NCBI GenBank assembly: GCA_035353175.1
Contig: DAOPZC010000033.1
Coordinates: 1-51,189, forward strand
Source of the DNA: DAOPZC01 sp035353175
GTDB taxonomy: Bacteria; Verrucomicrobiota; Kiritimatiellia; RFP12; UBA1067
Direction: 5' to 3'
DNA: 51,189 nt
The notes below the pieces were generated by a model, which had not been told where the DNA came from, did no database searches, and saw only the letters and a program-made list of their open reading frames with translations. Shown one piece after another: positions 1 to 8,273 of this stretch (positions are counted from its first letter, which is position 1; each line of letters starts with the position of its first letter). The translations under genes and the position numbers were made by a program.

Positions 1-122
1 CTCAGTCGGAGCCGCCTTTCTTTCCGACGCGTGCGTTTCATTTTGCGCTTCGCGCTGTCGCTGCGAAGGCTTCGAATCCGCTTGAAAGCGGGAGGTAAAT
101 GTGAAAAAGTTGCAACGCCAAG

Positions 123-149
123 TTGTGGTGTGAACGGCGGAAATATAAT
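123..149 (+). promoter_or_regulatory. Candidate sigma-70 promoter of the FAD-oxidoreductase gene
   Basis: A consensus TATAAT lies at 144-149. A weak TTGTGG lies at 123-128, with a short 15 bp spacer. Transcription would start near 156, which argues against the upstream ATG at 123 and for the ATG at 183. The -35 box is poor, so the call rests mainly on the -10 box. Confidence 0.35.
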
Positions 150-182
150 TCCGTTGCGGCGGGGCGGATGCGGGAGGTGCAC

Positions 183-3100
183 ATGGGTGGTCGGTGGCTG
201 GCAGTGGTGCTGGGAATGAGCGGACTCGCGCGGGCGGCGGCCGTTGTGGAGTCGGCGCGCGAAATTCCGGTTTTGCAGGACGCCGATGTCGTGGTGGTGG
301 GCGGGACGTGCGGCGCGGTGGCGGCGGCGGAGGCCGCGGCGAAGACGGGGGCGAAAGTTTTCCTGGCCGCGCCGCGTCCGTATCTGGGCGACGATGTGGC
401 GGGCTCGCTGCGGCTGTGGCTGGAGGAGGGGGAGGTGCCGACGTCGCCGCTGGCGAAGGCCCTGTTCGTGCAAAGCGAGACGGCGCTGCCGTTCAGCTAC
501 AAGACGGACCAGCCGAGCGGGGGCAAACACAAGGATGCGGGCGATATGCTCTGCGATGGGCAGTGGCAGGACGTCCAGTCCCAAAGCGTCGAGTTCGCTG
601 GCGATGTCGCGGTTTTGGCTGACCTCGGCCGTCTGAAAACGGTGGACGCCGTGGACATGATCGCCTTTGCGCGGCCCGGTGATTTTGAGGTCGGGGCGAT
701 GCGCATGTCGGTGAGTTCGGACGGAAAAGGGTGGAGCAAGGCCATCTCGTTGATCCGCGCAGAGCCGGACGGGTCCGGAAGCGTGCGGTACTCCGCGCCG
801 CTGAACCGGGCGGTGCGTCACGTCAAGGTCGCGGTGCGCAAGAAGGAGGGCGCGAAACGGCTCCTTTTGGGCGAGTTGGTCTTGCGGACCGAGACGGGGG
901 TGGGAAGCGTGGCGGTGCCGACGCCGCTGAAGGTGAAGCAGGTTTTGGACCGGGCGCTGCTGGCGGGCGGGGTGAAATTCCTGACCGGCTCGTATGCGAC
1001 GGATGTGTTGCGCGATCAGGCCGGCGAGGTGGCGGGCATCGTCTTGGCCAACCGCAGCGGGCGGCAGGCGGTGAGGGCCAAGGTGGTCGTCGATGCGACC
1101 GAGCGCGGGCTGGTGGCGCGGCTGGCGGGCGCGAAGTTTCAGCCTTATCCGTCAGGACCCCATCGGTTCACGCGCGTGCTGATCGCGGGCGAACCGCCAT
1201 TCTCGAAAGAGATGGACGTGAAAACCCTGCCCGGCGAGTATGACGTGCCGATCACCGGCGGATCGCGCAATGACTCCGTCAAGAGCGTGGCGGGCAAGGC
1301 GTATGAATGCGTCCTGCGGATCGGGATGGCAGACGGGACGTTCCGCGCGTTCGCCGAGGCGGAACAGGTGGCGCGGGACCGCACCTTCGTGAAGACGCTG
1401 CTGGAGGGCGCGGATTCTCTCTTCCAAGTGCCGCCGGATCCGATGGCCGGCGCGGTGCCTTTGAAGGCGTCCTGGCCCGGGGCGGAAAAGCTGGACCTCG
1501 GCTGTTTCCGTCCGGTGGGTGTGCGGCGGGTCTACGTGCTGGGCGGATGTGCGGACATGCCGCGCGAGGCGGCGGCGCAGCTGCTGCGGCCGCTGGCGCT
1601 GATGGCGGCCGGCGAACGCATCGGGGCGGCGGCCGCGGCCGAGGCCCGGACTCTGCCCGCGCCGGAAGGCGTGGCGCGGAGGGGCGATGCGGGCCTGGCG
1701 GACGTGAGGGGCGAGGTGCGCGAGGCGCTGGCGGGGCCGCGTCCCTACCTGAGCGGTTTGCCGGTTGTGCGCGCGGAACGCGCGTCGCTGCCGGTTTTGG
1801 GCGAGTATGACGTCGTCGTGGTCGGCGGCGGCACCGGCGGTGCGCCCGCAGGCATCGCGGCGGGCCGGCAGGGCGCGAAGGCGCTGGTGATCGAACACTT
1901 ATACGGCCTGGGGGGCGTCGGCACGCTGGGAATGATCGGCAAGTATTGGTACGGCAACGTGTGCGGGTTCACGGCCGAACACGACAAGGGCGTGGCGGAA
2001 CTGGGCGCGGCGGTCCATGTGGTCGGCAAAAGCGAATGGTGGCGGCGCGAGAATCGCAAGGCCGGAGCGGACGTGTGGTTCGGCGCGCTGGGGTGCGGCG
2101 CGCTGGTGGAGGGGAGCCGTGTGGTCGGCGTGGTTGTGGCGACGCCTGGCGGCCGCGGCGCGGTGCTGGCCAAGAGCGTGGTGGACGCGACCGGCAACGC
2201 GGACGTCGCGGCCGCGGCCGGCGCGGCCTGCGTGTTCCAGGGCGCTGACGAGATCGCCCTGCAGGGCGTCGGATTGTCGCCCCGCAAGTTGGGCGCCAGC
2301 TACATCAATTCGGACTTCGGTTACGTGAACGACAGCGATGCGGCGGACCTGTGGCTTTTCGGCGTGCGCGGACGCGCCGGGGCGGGCAAGGCGTGGGACG
2401 TGTCGCAACTCGTCGAGAGTCGTGAGCGGCAGCGGATCGTGGGCGACTGCTGGGTGACGCCGCTGGACCTGTTGAACGGACGGACGTTCCCCGACACGGT
2501 GGTGCAGGCGCGCAGCAACTTCGACAGCCACGGTTACTCGATCGCCGATATTTGTTACGTCAGTGAGCCGACGGGCAAGAAGATCTGCGAGGCCAATGTC
2601 CCTTACGGCGCCCTGTTGCCCAAGGGGGTCGAAGGGCTGGCCGTCATCGGGCTCGGCATCAGCGCGCACCGCGACGCGATGCCGATCATGCGGATGCAGC
2701 CGGACATCCAGAACATGGGCTACGCGGCTGGCGTGGCCGGCGCGACCGCCGCGCGCGAGGGCAAGACCTTCCGGTCCATTGACGTGAAGGCGTTGCAGCG
2801 GCATTTGGTCGAGAAGGGCAATTTGCTGCCGGAGGTGCTGAAGTGGAAGGACAGCGCCGTGGTGGGCCGCGAGCGGCTCGCGCTGGCCGTCAAGCATCTG
2901 GGTGATGGCTACAGGGACGTCAGCCTGGTTTTGGCGCAAGCGGAAGAGGCGTTGCCGCAGATGCGTCAGGCTTATCAGGAAGCGACGGCCCCGTCCGCCA
3001 AACTGGTTTATGCGCATGTGCTCGGTATTTTGGGCGACCCGACGGGAGTGGAAACACTGGCGGATGTGGTGTCCGGGCGCATGCCGGCGCTCAACCTGAA

Positions 3101-3572
3101 CCTGAAGGACGAGGCCGCGTTCGGGCGGCGTATGGACGAATCGGACAGCTATATCGTGGCGCTGGGGCGGACGCGCGACAAGCGGGCGCTGGCGCCGCTG
3201 CTGGCGGTTGTGGAGAAGATGGACGGGCGCTCGGCGTTTGGCCGTTTCCGGGCTGTGACGCTGGCGCTGGAGGCGCTCGGCGATCCGGCGGCCGCACGGC
3301 CGCTGTCGGAACTGCTGCGCAGGCCCGGCATCGGCGGCTTTGCGCTGACGGATGTTGCGGCGATGACCCCGGCCAGCGGATACGGCTCCGGCAGCGGCAT
3401 TGAGCGCAACCTGTGCCTGAGGGAAATCGCGCTGGCGCGGGCGCTTTACCGGTGCGGCGACTGTGACGGTCTGGGCGAGCGCGTGCTGCGGGAATACGCG
3501 AAAGATTTGCGCGGCGTCTACGCGCTGCACGCGACCGAAGTGCTGCGGGCCGGTCCGGGGGAAAGCAAATAA
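183..3572 (+). CDS. Exported double FAD-dependent oxidoreductase with C-terminal HEAT-like repeats
   Basis: The ATG at 183 is chosen because GGGAGG sits 8 nt upstream and it gives a clean signal peptide (MGGRWLAVVLGM... ending near ARAAA). The 1129-residue product has two dinucleotide-binding Rossmann motifs. One is near residue 35 (VVVVGGTCGAVAA) and one near residue 545 (VVVVGGGTGGAPAG). Each is followed by a later family motif (VVDATERG; VVDATGNADVA), so two FAD_oxidored-type modules appear fused. Residues from about 940 onward contain HEAT-like units such as LGDPTGVETLADVV and ALGDPAAARPLSEL. Members of this family are often encoded near polysaccharide-degradation genes, but the substrate is unknown. 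It would act outside the cytoplasm, which is odd for an FAD enzyme because the signal looks Sec-type rather than twin-arginine. Family assignment is firm; reaction is not. Confidence 0.85.
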   Translation: MGGRWLAVVLGMSGLARAAAVVESAREIPVLQDADVVVVGGTCGAVAAAEAAAKTGAKVFLAAPRPYLGDDVAGSLRLWLEEGEVPTSPLAKALFVQSETALPFSYKTDQPSGGKHKDAGDMLCDGQWQDVQSQSVEFAGDVAVLADLGRLKTVDAVDMIAFARPGDFEVGAMRMSVSSDGKGWSKAISLIRAEPDGSGSVRYSAPLNRAVRHVKVAVRKKEGAKRLLLGELVLRTETGVGSVAVPTPLKVKQVLDRALLAGGVKFLTGSYATDVLRDQAGEVAGIVLANRSGRQAVRAKVVVDATERGLVARLAGAKFQPYPSGPHRFTRVLIAGEPPFSKEMDVKTLPGEYDVPITGGSRNDSVKSVAGKAYECVLRIGMADGTFRAFAEAEQVARDRTFVKTLLEGADSLFQVPPDPMAGAVPLKASWPGAEKLDLGCFRPVGVRRVYVLGGCADMPREAAAQLLRPLALMAAGERIGAAAAAEARTLPAPEGVARRGDAGLADVRGEVREALAGPRPYLSGLPVVRAERASLPVLGEYDVVVVGGGTGGAPAGIAAGRQGAKALVIEHLYGLGGVGTLGMIGKYWYGNVCGFTAEHDKGVAELGAAVHVVGKSEWWRRENRKAGADVWFGALGCGALVEGSRVVGVVVATPGGRGAVLAKSVVDATGNADVAAAAGAACVFQGADEIALQGVGLSPRKLGASYINSDFGYVNDSDAADLWLFGVRGRAGAGKAWDVSQLVESRERQRIVGDCWVTPLDLLNGRTFPDTVVQARSNFDSHGYSIADICYVSEPTGKKICEANVPYGALLPKGVEGLAVIGLGISAHRDAMPIMRMQPDIQNMGYAAGVAGATAAREGKTFRSIDVKALQRHLVEKGNLLPEVLKWKDSAVVGRERLALAVKHLGDGYRDVSLVLAQAEEALPQMRQAYQEATAPSAKLVYAHVLGILGDPTGVETLADVVSGRMPALNLNLKDEAAFGRRMDESDSYIVALGRTRDKRALAPLLAVVEKMDGRSAFGRFRAVTLALEALGDPAAARPLSELLRRPGIGGFALTDVAAMTPASGYGSGSGIERNLCLREIALARALYRCGDCDGLGERVLREYAKDLRGVYALHATEVLRAGPGESK

Positions 3573-3600
3573 GGCGGTCAGCCTGAGGGCAGAGGGGTGA

Positions 3601-3639
3601 AAAAAGGACGAGCCTCCCCTGGAGGGCTCGTCCTTTTTC
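3601..3639. terminator. Bidirectional intrinsic terminator
   Basis: AAAAAGGACGAGCC (3601-3614) pairs perfectly with GGCTCGTCCTTTTT (3625-3638). The A-tract and T-tract on either side let it work in both directions. It sits between the convergent oxidoreductase and DUF481 genes. Confidence 0.9.
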
Positions 3640-3664
3640 GGATCAACGACCCGTCGTCGGGACG

Positions 3665-4684
3665 TTAGAAGGTCCAGCCGAGGCCGAGGATGTAGCGCGT
3701 GTCGCGCTTGTCGCGGCCTTCCGCCGGCTGGGAGTTGTATGCCAGCTGGGCTTTGGCTTCGAGCGCCAAGGCGGAGGTCAACGCCGCGCGCAGGCCCACG
3801 TCCGTGTTGACCAGGAAGGTGTCGACGCGTTCGAAGCTCGGGATGTATTCCAGGTTGTGGAACGCCTTCACGTAGCTGTTGAAGGATTTGTCGACGTGGT
3901 AGGCCAGACGGCCGGCCATGTAGGTGCGGGTTTCGGCGGGATCGGTGTATTTCTCGTAGACCCATGCGCCGCCGCCTTCTGTCGAGAAGTTGAGGTCCGG
4001 ACCCTCGACCCATTGGTAGCCGCCGCCGATGCCGGGTGTCAGTCGCATGTCCAGATCGGCGATCCGGTCCTTTTCGTACTTCATGCCGCCGTAGCCATAG
4101 AACTTCTTCGAGAAGAAGTAGTCGTATTGCCCCTTGAGGAACCAGTTCTCGGCGCTCGTGCTGTTTTCACCCGTGCCGTTGTCGCGCTGGTTGGAGAAAT
4201 AATAGCCCGCGCCGAGCGTGATGCGGTCGACGTCCGTGCGGCGGGTGGCGTCGGCGGTGAGGCTGGCCGTGGAGCTCTCGGTGTTGCCGCGGACCAGGGT
4301 GGCACCGGCGATCACGGCACCTTTCCAGCGCGGCTTCTCCGGATTGATCTTGGCTACGCCGGCGAGCGGGATCGATTGGGGCTGCGCGGCGCCGCCCGGG
4401 ACGATGCTGACGTATCCTTCGTCGGACACGACCGCTTTCTGCTTGTGAATCGTGCCGTCCGCCATGGCGATCTCGATCGGCTCGTCGGTCGCAAAGGTTT
4501 TGATGTCGTCCATCTTGAGCGTCAGCGGACCGGCGACTTTCGAGTCGAACGTCATCTTCCCGCCCACCACGGCTTTGACGGTGCCGGTCAGCCGGTCGCC
4601 CGACTTGAAAAGGATTTCATCGGCAGAAACGGCACCGGCGATGCCGACGCATCCCGCGAGTGCCAACAAGCGTTTCTTCGTCAT
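3665..4684 (-). CDS. DUF481 (YdiY-like) outer-membrane beta-barrel protein
   Basis: The 339-residue product has a signal peptide (MTKKRLLALAGCVGIAGAVSA). A small N-terminal beta domain of about 100 residues follows (DEILFKSGDRLTGTVKAVVG). The DUF481 barrel runs from about residue 120 (WKGAVIAGATLVRGNTES) to the end. The chain finishes GLGWTF, with the terminal Phe recognised by the BAM machinery. Alternating hydrophobic strands with aromatic girdles fit an outer-membrane barrel. The family includes the 'salt-induced outer membrane protein' YdiY, whose role is poorly known. The gene is monocistronic, with a purine-rich binding site (GGGAG) before the ATG and its own promoter upstream. The role here is not known. 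Confidence 0.85.
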   Translation of the reverse strand: MTKKRLLALAGCVGIAGAVSADEILFKSGDRLTGTVKAVVGGKMTFDSKVAGPLTLKMDDIKTFATDEPIEIAMADGTIHKQKAVVSDEGYVSIVPGGAAQPQSIPLAGVAKINPEKPRWKGAVIAGATLVRGNTESSTASLTADATRRTDVDRITLGAGYYFSNQRDNGTGENSTSAENWFLKGQYDYFFSKKFYGYGGMKYEKDRIADLDMRLTPGIGGGYQWVEGPDLNFSTEGGGAWVYEKYTDPAETRTYMAGRLAYHVDKSFNSYVKAFHNLEYIPSFERVDTFLVNTDVGLRAALTSALALEAKAQLAYNSQPAEGRDKRDTRYILGLGWTF

Positions 4685-4771
4685 GTGTCTTTTCTCCCTT
4701 TTTGTCGACCGTTGCGATGCCCGCTTAGGGCGGACGAAACGACCGGAAATTTAGAACTCAATACGGTCGCC

Positions 4772-4800
4772 AGTTTAGATAGTATGTTGTTTTTAGGCAA
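4772..4800 (-). promoter_or_regulatory. Candidate promoter of the DUF481 gene
   Basis: Read on the minus strand: TTGCCT (4800-4795), 17 bp spacer, TAAACT (4777-4772). It lies about 90 bp upstream of the ATG. The rest of the 330-base gap to the GNAT start holds the hairpin cluster listed separately. Confidence 0.4.
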
Positions 4801-4934
4801 GCTTCCCTTTCGCGTTATCGGATCAATTTTTTCCTGCTTGTCAAACCGGGGAACGATTTCGTACGCTATTGACATCGTGATGCAACTGGAAGGCGTCTTT
4901 TCAAGGTCGTAGACCGATGACGCCGATTGCGGGT

Positions 4935-5103
4935 TCCGGCTTTGGCCGGATTCAAACCGACACGATGAGAAGTGAGTTGGCACATCGTCGCATCGCTTGC
5001 GAGGCGGCGAGCCTATGAATATTGCACAATGCGAAAGACCCGAACGGGTCTTCTCTTCGACAGGCCGCAATGGCCTGACGTCTAACAACGCGAAGTTCTT
5101 CGC
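4935..5103 (+). other. Cluster of short hairpins before/at the start of the GNAT gene
   Basis: Four perfect short inverted repeats follow one another: TCCGGC/GCCGGA (4935-4950), AAGACCC/GGGTCTT with a GAAC loop (5035-5052), CAGGCC/GGCCTG (5061-5077) and GCGAA/TTCGC with a GTTC loop (5090-5103). The stretch is less GC-rich than its surroundings. It may be a structured mRNA leader. It could equally encode the N-terminus of the GNAT protein if translation starts at 5015. No known RNA family is recognised. Confidence 0.35.
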
Positions 5104-5791
5104 TGATCCGGTTCTGACCGAAAGCTCGTATCGAAAAGATTTCCTCGTCGGATCCGCCCAGAGGATGGGTGCGGACGCGTCGACGGATTTTAATCGGTTC
5201 GCTTTTAAAGCGCTCCCCGTCATTGAAAAAGAGGGGCTGTGGCTTTCTTCACATCTTGGCAAACAGGACGCGGCGTTCGATCAGGCTTGGGCCGTCTATA
5301 ATGAGGCCTTCGCCGATTTCGAGCGGCGGTCGCGTTTCGAGCAGATGCGTGTGATGTCTCATCCGCGTTACCGGTTTTCGGCCATCCGGCTCGACAACGA
5401 CGTGCTGGGCGCGCTGGGTTATTGGGACTTGCCCGGCTTCTGTTTCATCGAGCATTTCGCGGTTTCCTCCGCGCACCGTTCCGGCGGCTATGGCCGCCGC
5501 GTGATCCGGTTGCTGCAGCGACATGTCCAGGGGCCGATTCTTCTGGATGTGGAACCTTTCGGATTCGACCTAGACGCCGCGCGCCGCGTAGCCTTCTATA
5601 CTCGGCTGGGATTTCACTATTGCGGGGAATCCGTCACGTTGCCGCCTTACGAGGGCAAGACGACCGGACCTTCCAACCTGATGTCTTGGCCGATGGCGTT
5701 GGATCGTGAGTCCCGCGAACAGGTGGCGGAGACCATCCGGCACGAGATCTATGGATTGTCCGCCTTCGCGCCGCACCATCACGCGGTCTAG
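5015..5791 (+). CDS. GNAT-family N-acetyltransferase
   Basis: A GCN5-related acetyltransferase fold is visible from about residue 75 of the 258-residue product. It includes IEHFAVSSAHRSGGYGRRVI, where the acetyl-CoA pyrophosphate loop (R/QxxGxG/A-like SGGYGRR) follows the central beta-strand. The segment AFYTRLGFHYCGE is the usual C-terminal motif. It would transfer acetyl from acetyl-CoA to an unidentified amine. The start is uncertain. ATG 5015 has a distant GAGG upstream. ATG 5165 (MGADAS) would give a more normal length and would leave the hairpin-rich, lower-GC segment as leader. The gene ends 6 bp from the convergent lyase-like gene. Confidence 0.75.
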   Translation: MNIAQCERPERVFSSTGRNGLTSNNAKFFADPVLTESSYRKDFLVGSAQRMGADASTDFNRFAFKALPVIEKEGLWLSSHLGKQDAAFDQAWAVYNEAFADFERRSRFEQMRVMSHPRYRFSAIRLDNDVLGALGYWDLPGFCFIEHFAVSSAHRSGGYGRRVIRLLQRHVQGPILLDVEPFGFDLDAARRVAFYTRLGFHYCGESVTLPPYEGKTTGPSNLMSWPMALDRESREQVAETIRHEIYGLSAFAPHHHAV

Positions 5792-5797
5792 AGGACC

Positions 5798-8149
5798 TCA
5801 GGGATCGAGCGGCGTTATCCGGAACTGATCGATCCTGGAGCCGGCTTCGCGCGGACGCAGGGTCAGCGTGACGTCGCCCTGCGGCAGGTCAAACGCGACG
5901 GAGCCGCGTTGATTGGATAGGGGGATGTCGCGCCACGTCCACGTTTTGAAAACGCCCGGCGACCAGACGGTCTCGGGAAACAGCATTTCGCCCGCTTCCG
6001 AGCGGATGGAGACGAAGAACGAATCGTCTTCCGGCGTCGGCGTGAGCACGCGCCCTGAGAGCGTGTGACGTCCCGCGGCGGCCACATGGAGCGTGTACGT
6101 TGCGCGTCCGCCGCTTCCACCGCCGCTGCGTCCGTCGGTTTCCGGCACCCAGAGATATGCGCCGCCCGAAGCAGCGTCGTCATGGGTTGCCGCCTCGAAG
6201 GGGACTGTGAAACTCCCCTGCTCCGCTTCCCACACGGTCGGATGTCCGGGCGCGACGATGATGCGGGCTGACGGCCGCCGTGTTTTCAGGTATGCCCGAA
6301 TCACGGGGCTCTGCTCGAGGATCTGGCGCCCGAGATCCTTGCCGTCCAGGCCGAGCACGGTCCGCGGCGGCGCGGGCGACGTGACCGGGTCGCGGTCGAA
6401 AGGTGCTTTCGCGGTGATGCGGAGCGGTTGACGAATGCCGGCCACCTGAAGGCTGAGGCCGTCCGGCAGAATGCGGGCCTCGGCAGCCGCCGCAACAAAG
6501 TCCTTGCGGAAGGCCGAAAACGCGTCGCCGTTTTCGATGCCGCTTCCGATCCGCAGCCAGAAAGCCGCGCCCGCGCAAACGCGCGAGGAGGCGTTTGACG
6601 GACTCAGCCACGCGTGTGAGACGGTCAGCCGCGCAGCGCCGAACGCATTGCGGTCGTCCACGAGGCTGACCGGACTGGCCGCGCCGTCTTGTCCGCGCGT
6701 CCACGGCACGCGGATGCCGATGACGGCGGTGCCCTGCCGCAGGAACACGGCGGCGTCGCGCGGGACGCCGATCACGCTGTTGGTTTTACCATCGAACGCG
6801 ACGCGCGTCTCGTTGATCCAGAGGCCGTCCAGTTTTTTGCTGAAGAGCAGGTGAGACTCCAGCGTGCCGGTCGCGTCCTTGAAGTCCGCGTCGCGGTAGA
6901 CGGCGACGCCCAGTGCGTCCTCCCGGTCTTGCACGGCGGCCCACCAGGGGCTGAGATGAAAAGCTTTTGAGTGCGTCTTGCCATCGAAAACGCGGAGCTT
7001 GCCGTAGGGGTCGCCGCGTCCGTCGGGTATGAACGACATGCGCGGCAGGCGTTCCTCGCGCGTGCCGGGCAGGTCGGCGCTGAGCGTGATGTCCATGCGG
7101 CCGTGATAGGCCTTCCAGGCGGTGCCGAGGGTGACGTCGCGGCAGACGTAATGTGTGCGGCTGCAGAAGGGCTCTGCGCCCCAGGTCTGTTCGACCAGGC
7201 GCGGATAAGCCGCGGTGCCGAGCTCCCGGAGTTCGGGCGAGGGCTGCCAGCGCGCATAGAGCGGCGTGAAGGTGGTGAAGCCGAATTTTCCGGCAAGCGG
7301 CAGCCACCCGCAGGCGGAAAGGATCTGGTCGAGTTCGCCGAAACCGTACACGTAGTCGTAGGTGCGGCTGTGCGCGCCGGCCAAGCGCTGCGAGGGGTCG
7401 AACCAGTTGAGGGCGATGTCGGTCCAGAAAAACCGGAGCAGCGTTTCGGCGAGGCTGCGTGTCGCGGCCTTTTCCGAGAGCGTTTCCAGCAGCATCATGG
7501 ACTCGACGTCCACGCCGTAATAGGTGGGGCTGACGTATTCGTGCGTGCCCTCTTCCCACAGCGTCTTGATGAAGAGATCGAGGCGGCGTTCGCCTTCGGC
7601 CACGGCCTGGGCGTCGCCGAGCACTTCGCCGAGCAGAATGAGGTCTGAGGCGTTCAACAGCGCAATGTTGGTGTACGTGGTGCTGGGCCGGTGGTTGACG
7701 AGCCCCGTCAGGCCGCGGCGAAGCATCACGCGCAGACGCTCGCGCGTCGCGGGATCAAGGGCTTCGCGGTGGAAACGCCAGAGCAGCGCGCCGTGTTGCA
7801 TGCAGAAATCTACGGCGTTGAAATCCATGACCTCCGCGTCGCGCGCGTACCAGCGGAAGTTGCCGAAGGCCTTGTGGTCCGGATCGCGGTTCTGCATCTG
7901 TTCCGCGACGGTCAGAAGTTCGGCCACGCGCGTCAGGTTTGTGCCGGCTGCGGCATAGGCCAGCATGGCCGTGAAGAGTTCGCGGCAGCCGTAGCTGGCG
8001 TTGGGGCGTCCGGCCTTCCTGTAGGTGTCATCCGCGCGTTTCACGAGGTCGGCCAGGATGCGTTCGCGAGGAACCGGGGCGGAATCGCCGGTAAAAGCGG
8101 CACAGCCGAGGACCAGCAGAAGTGCGCAGGCAGAGAGTTTTATGGGCAT
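5798..8149 (-). CDS. Secreted lipoprotein resembling alpha/alpha-toroid polysaccharide lyases, with C-terminal CBM-like domain
   Basis: The ATG at 8149 is chosen because it starts a lipoprotein signal (MPIKLSACALLLVLGC, lipobox VLGC); the reading frame is open further upstream but that part looks non-coding. The 783-residue protein has an N-terminal helical region of about 350 residues, with motifs such as NASYGCRELF, TYTNIALLNASDLI and HEYVSPTYYGVDVE. These recall alpha/alpha-toroid lyases of the heparinase/alginate-lyase type. A beta-rich middle follows, and then a C-terminal segment (VWEAEQGSFTVPFEAAT...YTLHVAAAGRHTLSG) that looks like a CBM6/35-type jelly roll. No characterised family or catalytic triad is recognised, so the substrate is unknown. 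The neighbouring genes do not form an operon with it. Confidence 0.6.
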   Translation of the reverse strand: MPIKLSACALLLVLGCAAFTGDSAPVPRERILADLVKRADDTYRKAGRPNASYGCRELFTAMLAYAAAGTNLTRVAELLTVAEQMQNRDPDHKAFGNFRWYARDAEVMDFNAVDFCMQHGALLWRFHREALDPATRERLRVMLRRGLTGLVNHRPSTTYTNIALLNASDLILLGEVLGDAQAVAEGERRLDLFIKTLWEEGTHEYVSPTYYGVDVESMMLLETLSEKAATRSLAETLLRFFWTDIALNWFDPSQRLAGAHSRTYDYVYGFGELDQILSACGWLPLAGKFGFTTFTPLYARWQPSPELRELGTAAYPRLVEQTWGAEPFCSRTHYVCRDVTLGTAWKAYHGRMDITLSADLPGTREERLPRMSFIPDGRGDPYGKLRVFDGKTHSKAFHLSPWWAAVQDREDALGVAVYRDADFKDATGTLESHLLFSKKLDGLWINETRVAFDGKTNSVIGVPRDAAVFLRQGTAVIGIRVPWTRGQDGAASPVSLVDDRNAFGAARLTVSHAWLSPSNASSRVCAGAAFWLRIGSGIENGDAFSAFRKDFVAAAAEARILPDGLSLQVAGIRQPLRITAKAPFDRDPVTSPAPPRTVLGLDGKDLGRQILEQSPVIRAYLKTRRPSARIIVAPGHPTVWEAEQGSFTVPFEAATHDDAASGGAYLWVPETDGRSGGGSGGRATYTLHVAAAGRHTLSGRVLTPTPEDDSFFVSIRSEAGEMLFPETVWSPGVFKTWTWRDIPLSNQRGSVAFDLPQGDVTLTLRPREAGSRIDQFRITPLDP

Positions 8150-8216
8150 ATGAAGACGCCTTGTTTTGGTGAAACATGAGGAAAAGAGACAAATCTTGAA
8201 CGTTTGTACCCTTGCA

Positions 8217-8245
8217 TTAAAACCTGCCGTGCGACATACTGTCAA
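8217..8245 (-). promoter_or_regulatory. Promoter of the lyase-like lipoprotein gene
   Basis: Minus strand: consensus TTGACA (8245-8240), 17 bp, TTTTAA (8222-8217); with 18 bp the -10 box would be TTTAAT. The leader would be about 60 nt. A weaker plus-strand pair, TTGAAC (8196-8201) / 16 bp / TAAAAC (8218-8223), overlaps it and could serve the prepilin-like gene. Confidence 0.55.
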
Positions 8246-8273
8246 ACAATATGGTTGGAAAACGGAGATCGTG

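Noticed and set aside
1899..4013. 704-codon antisense frame across the FAD-oxidoreductase and DUF481 genes
   Set aside because: It crosses a clear bidirectional terminator and has shadow-type composition.
4869..4874. TTGACA as a promoter for the GNAT gene
   Set aside because: No acceptable -10 box lies 15-19 bp downstream.
4934..4960. GGATTCAAACC as part of a tRNA T arm
   Set aside because: The flanking bases cannot form the 5 bp T stem or an acceptor stem.
4860..5160. Hairpin-rich region as tmRNA, RNase P RNA or 6S RNA
   Set aside because: None of the conserved cores of those RNAs could be found on either strand.
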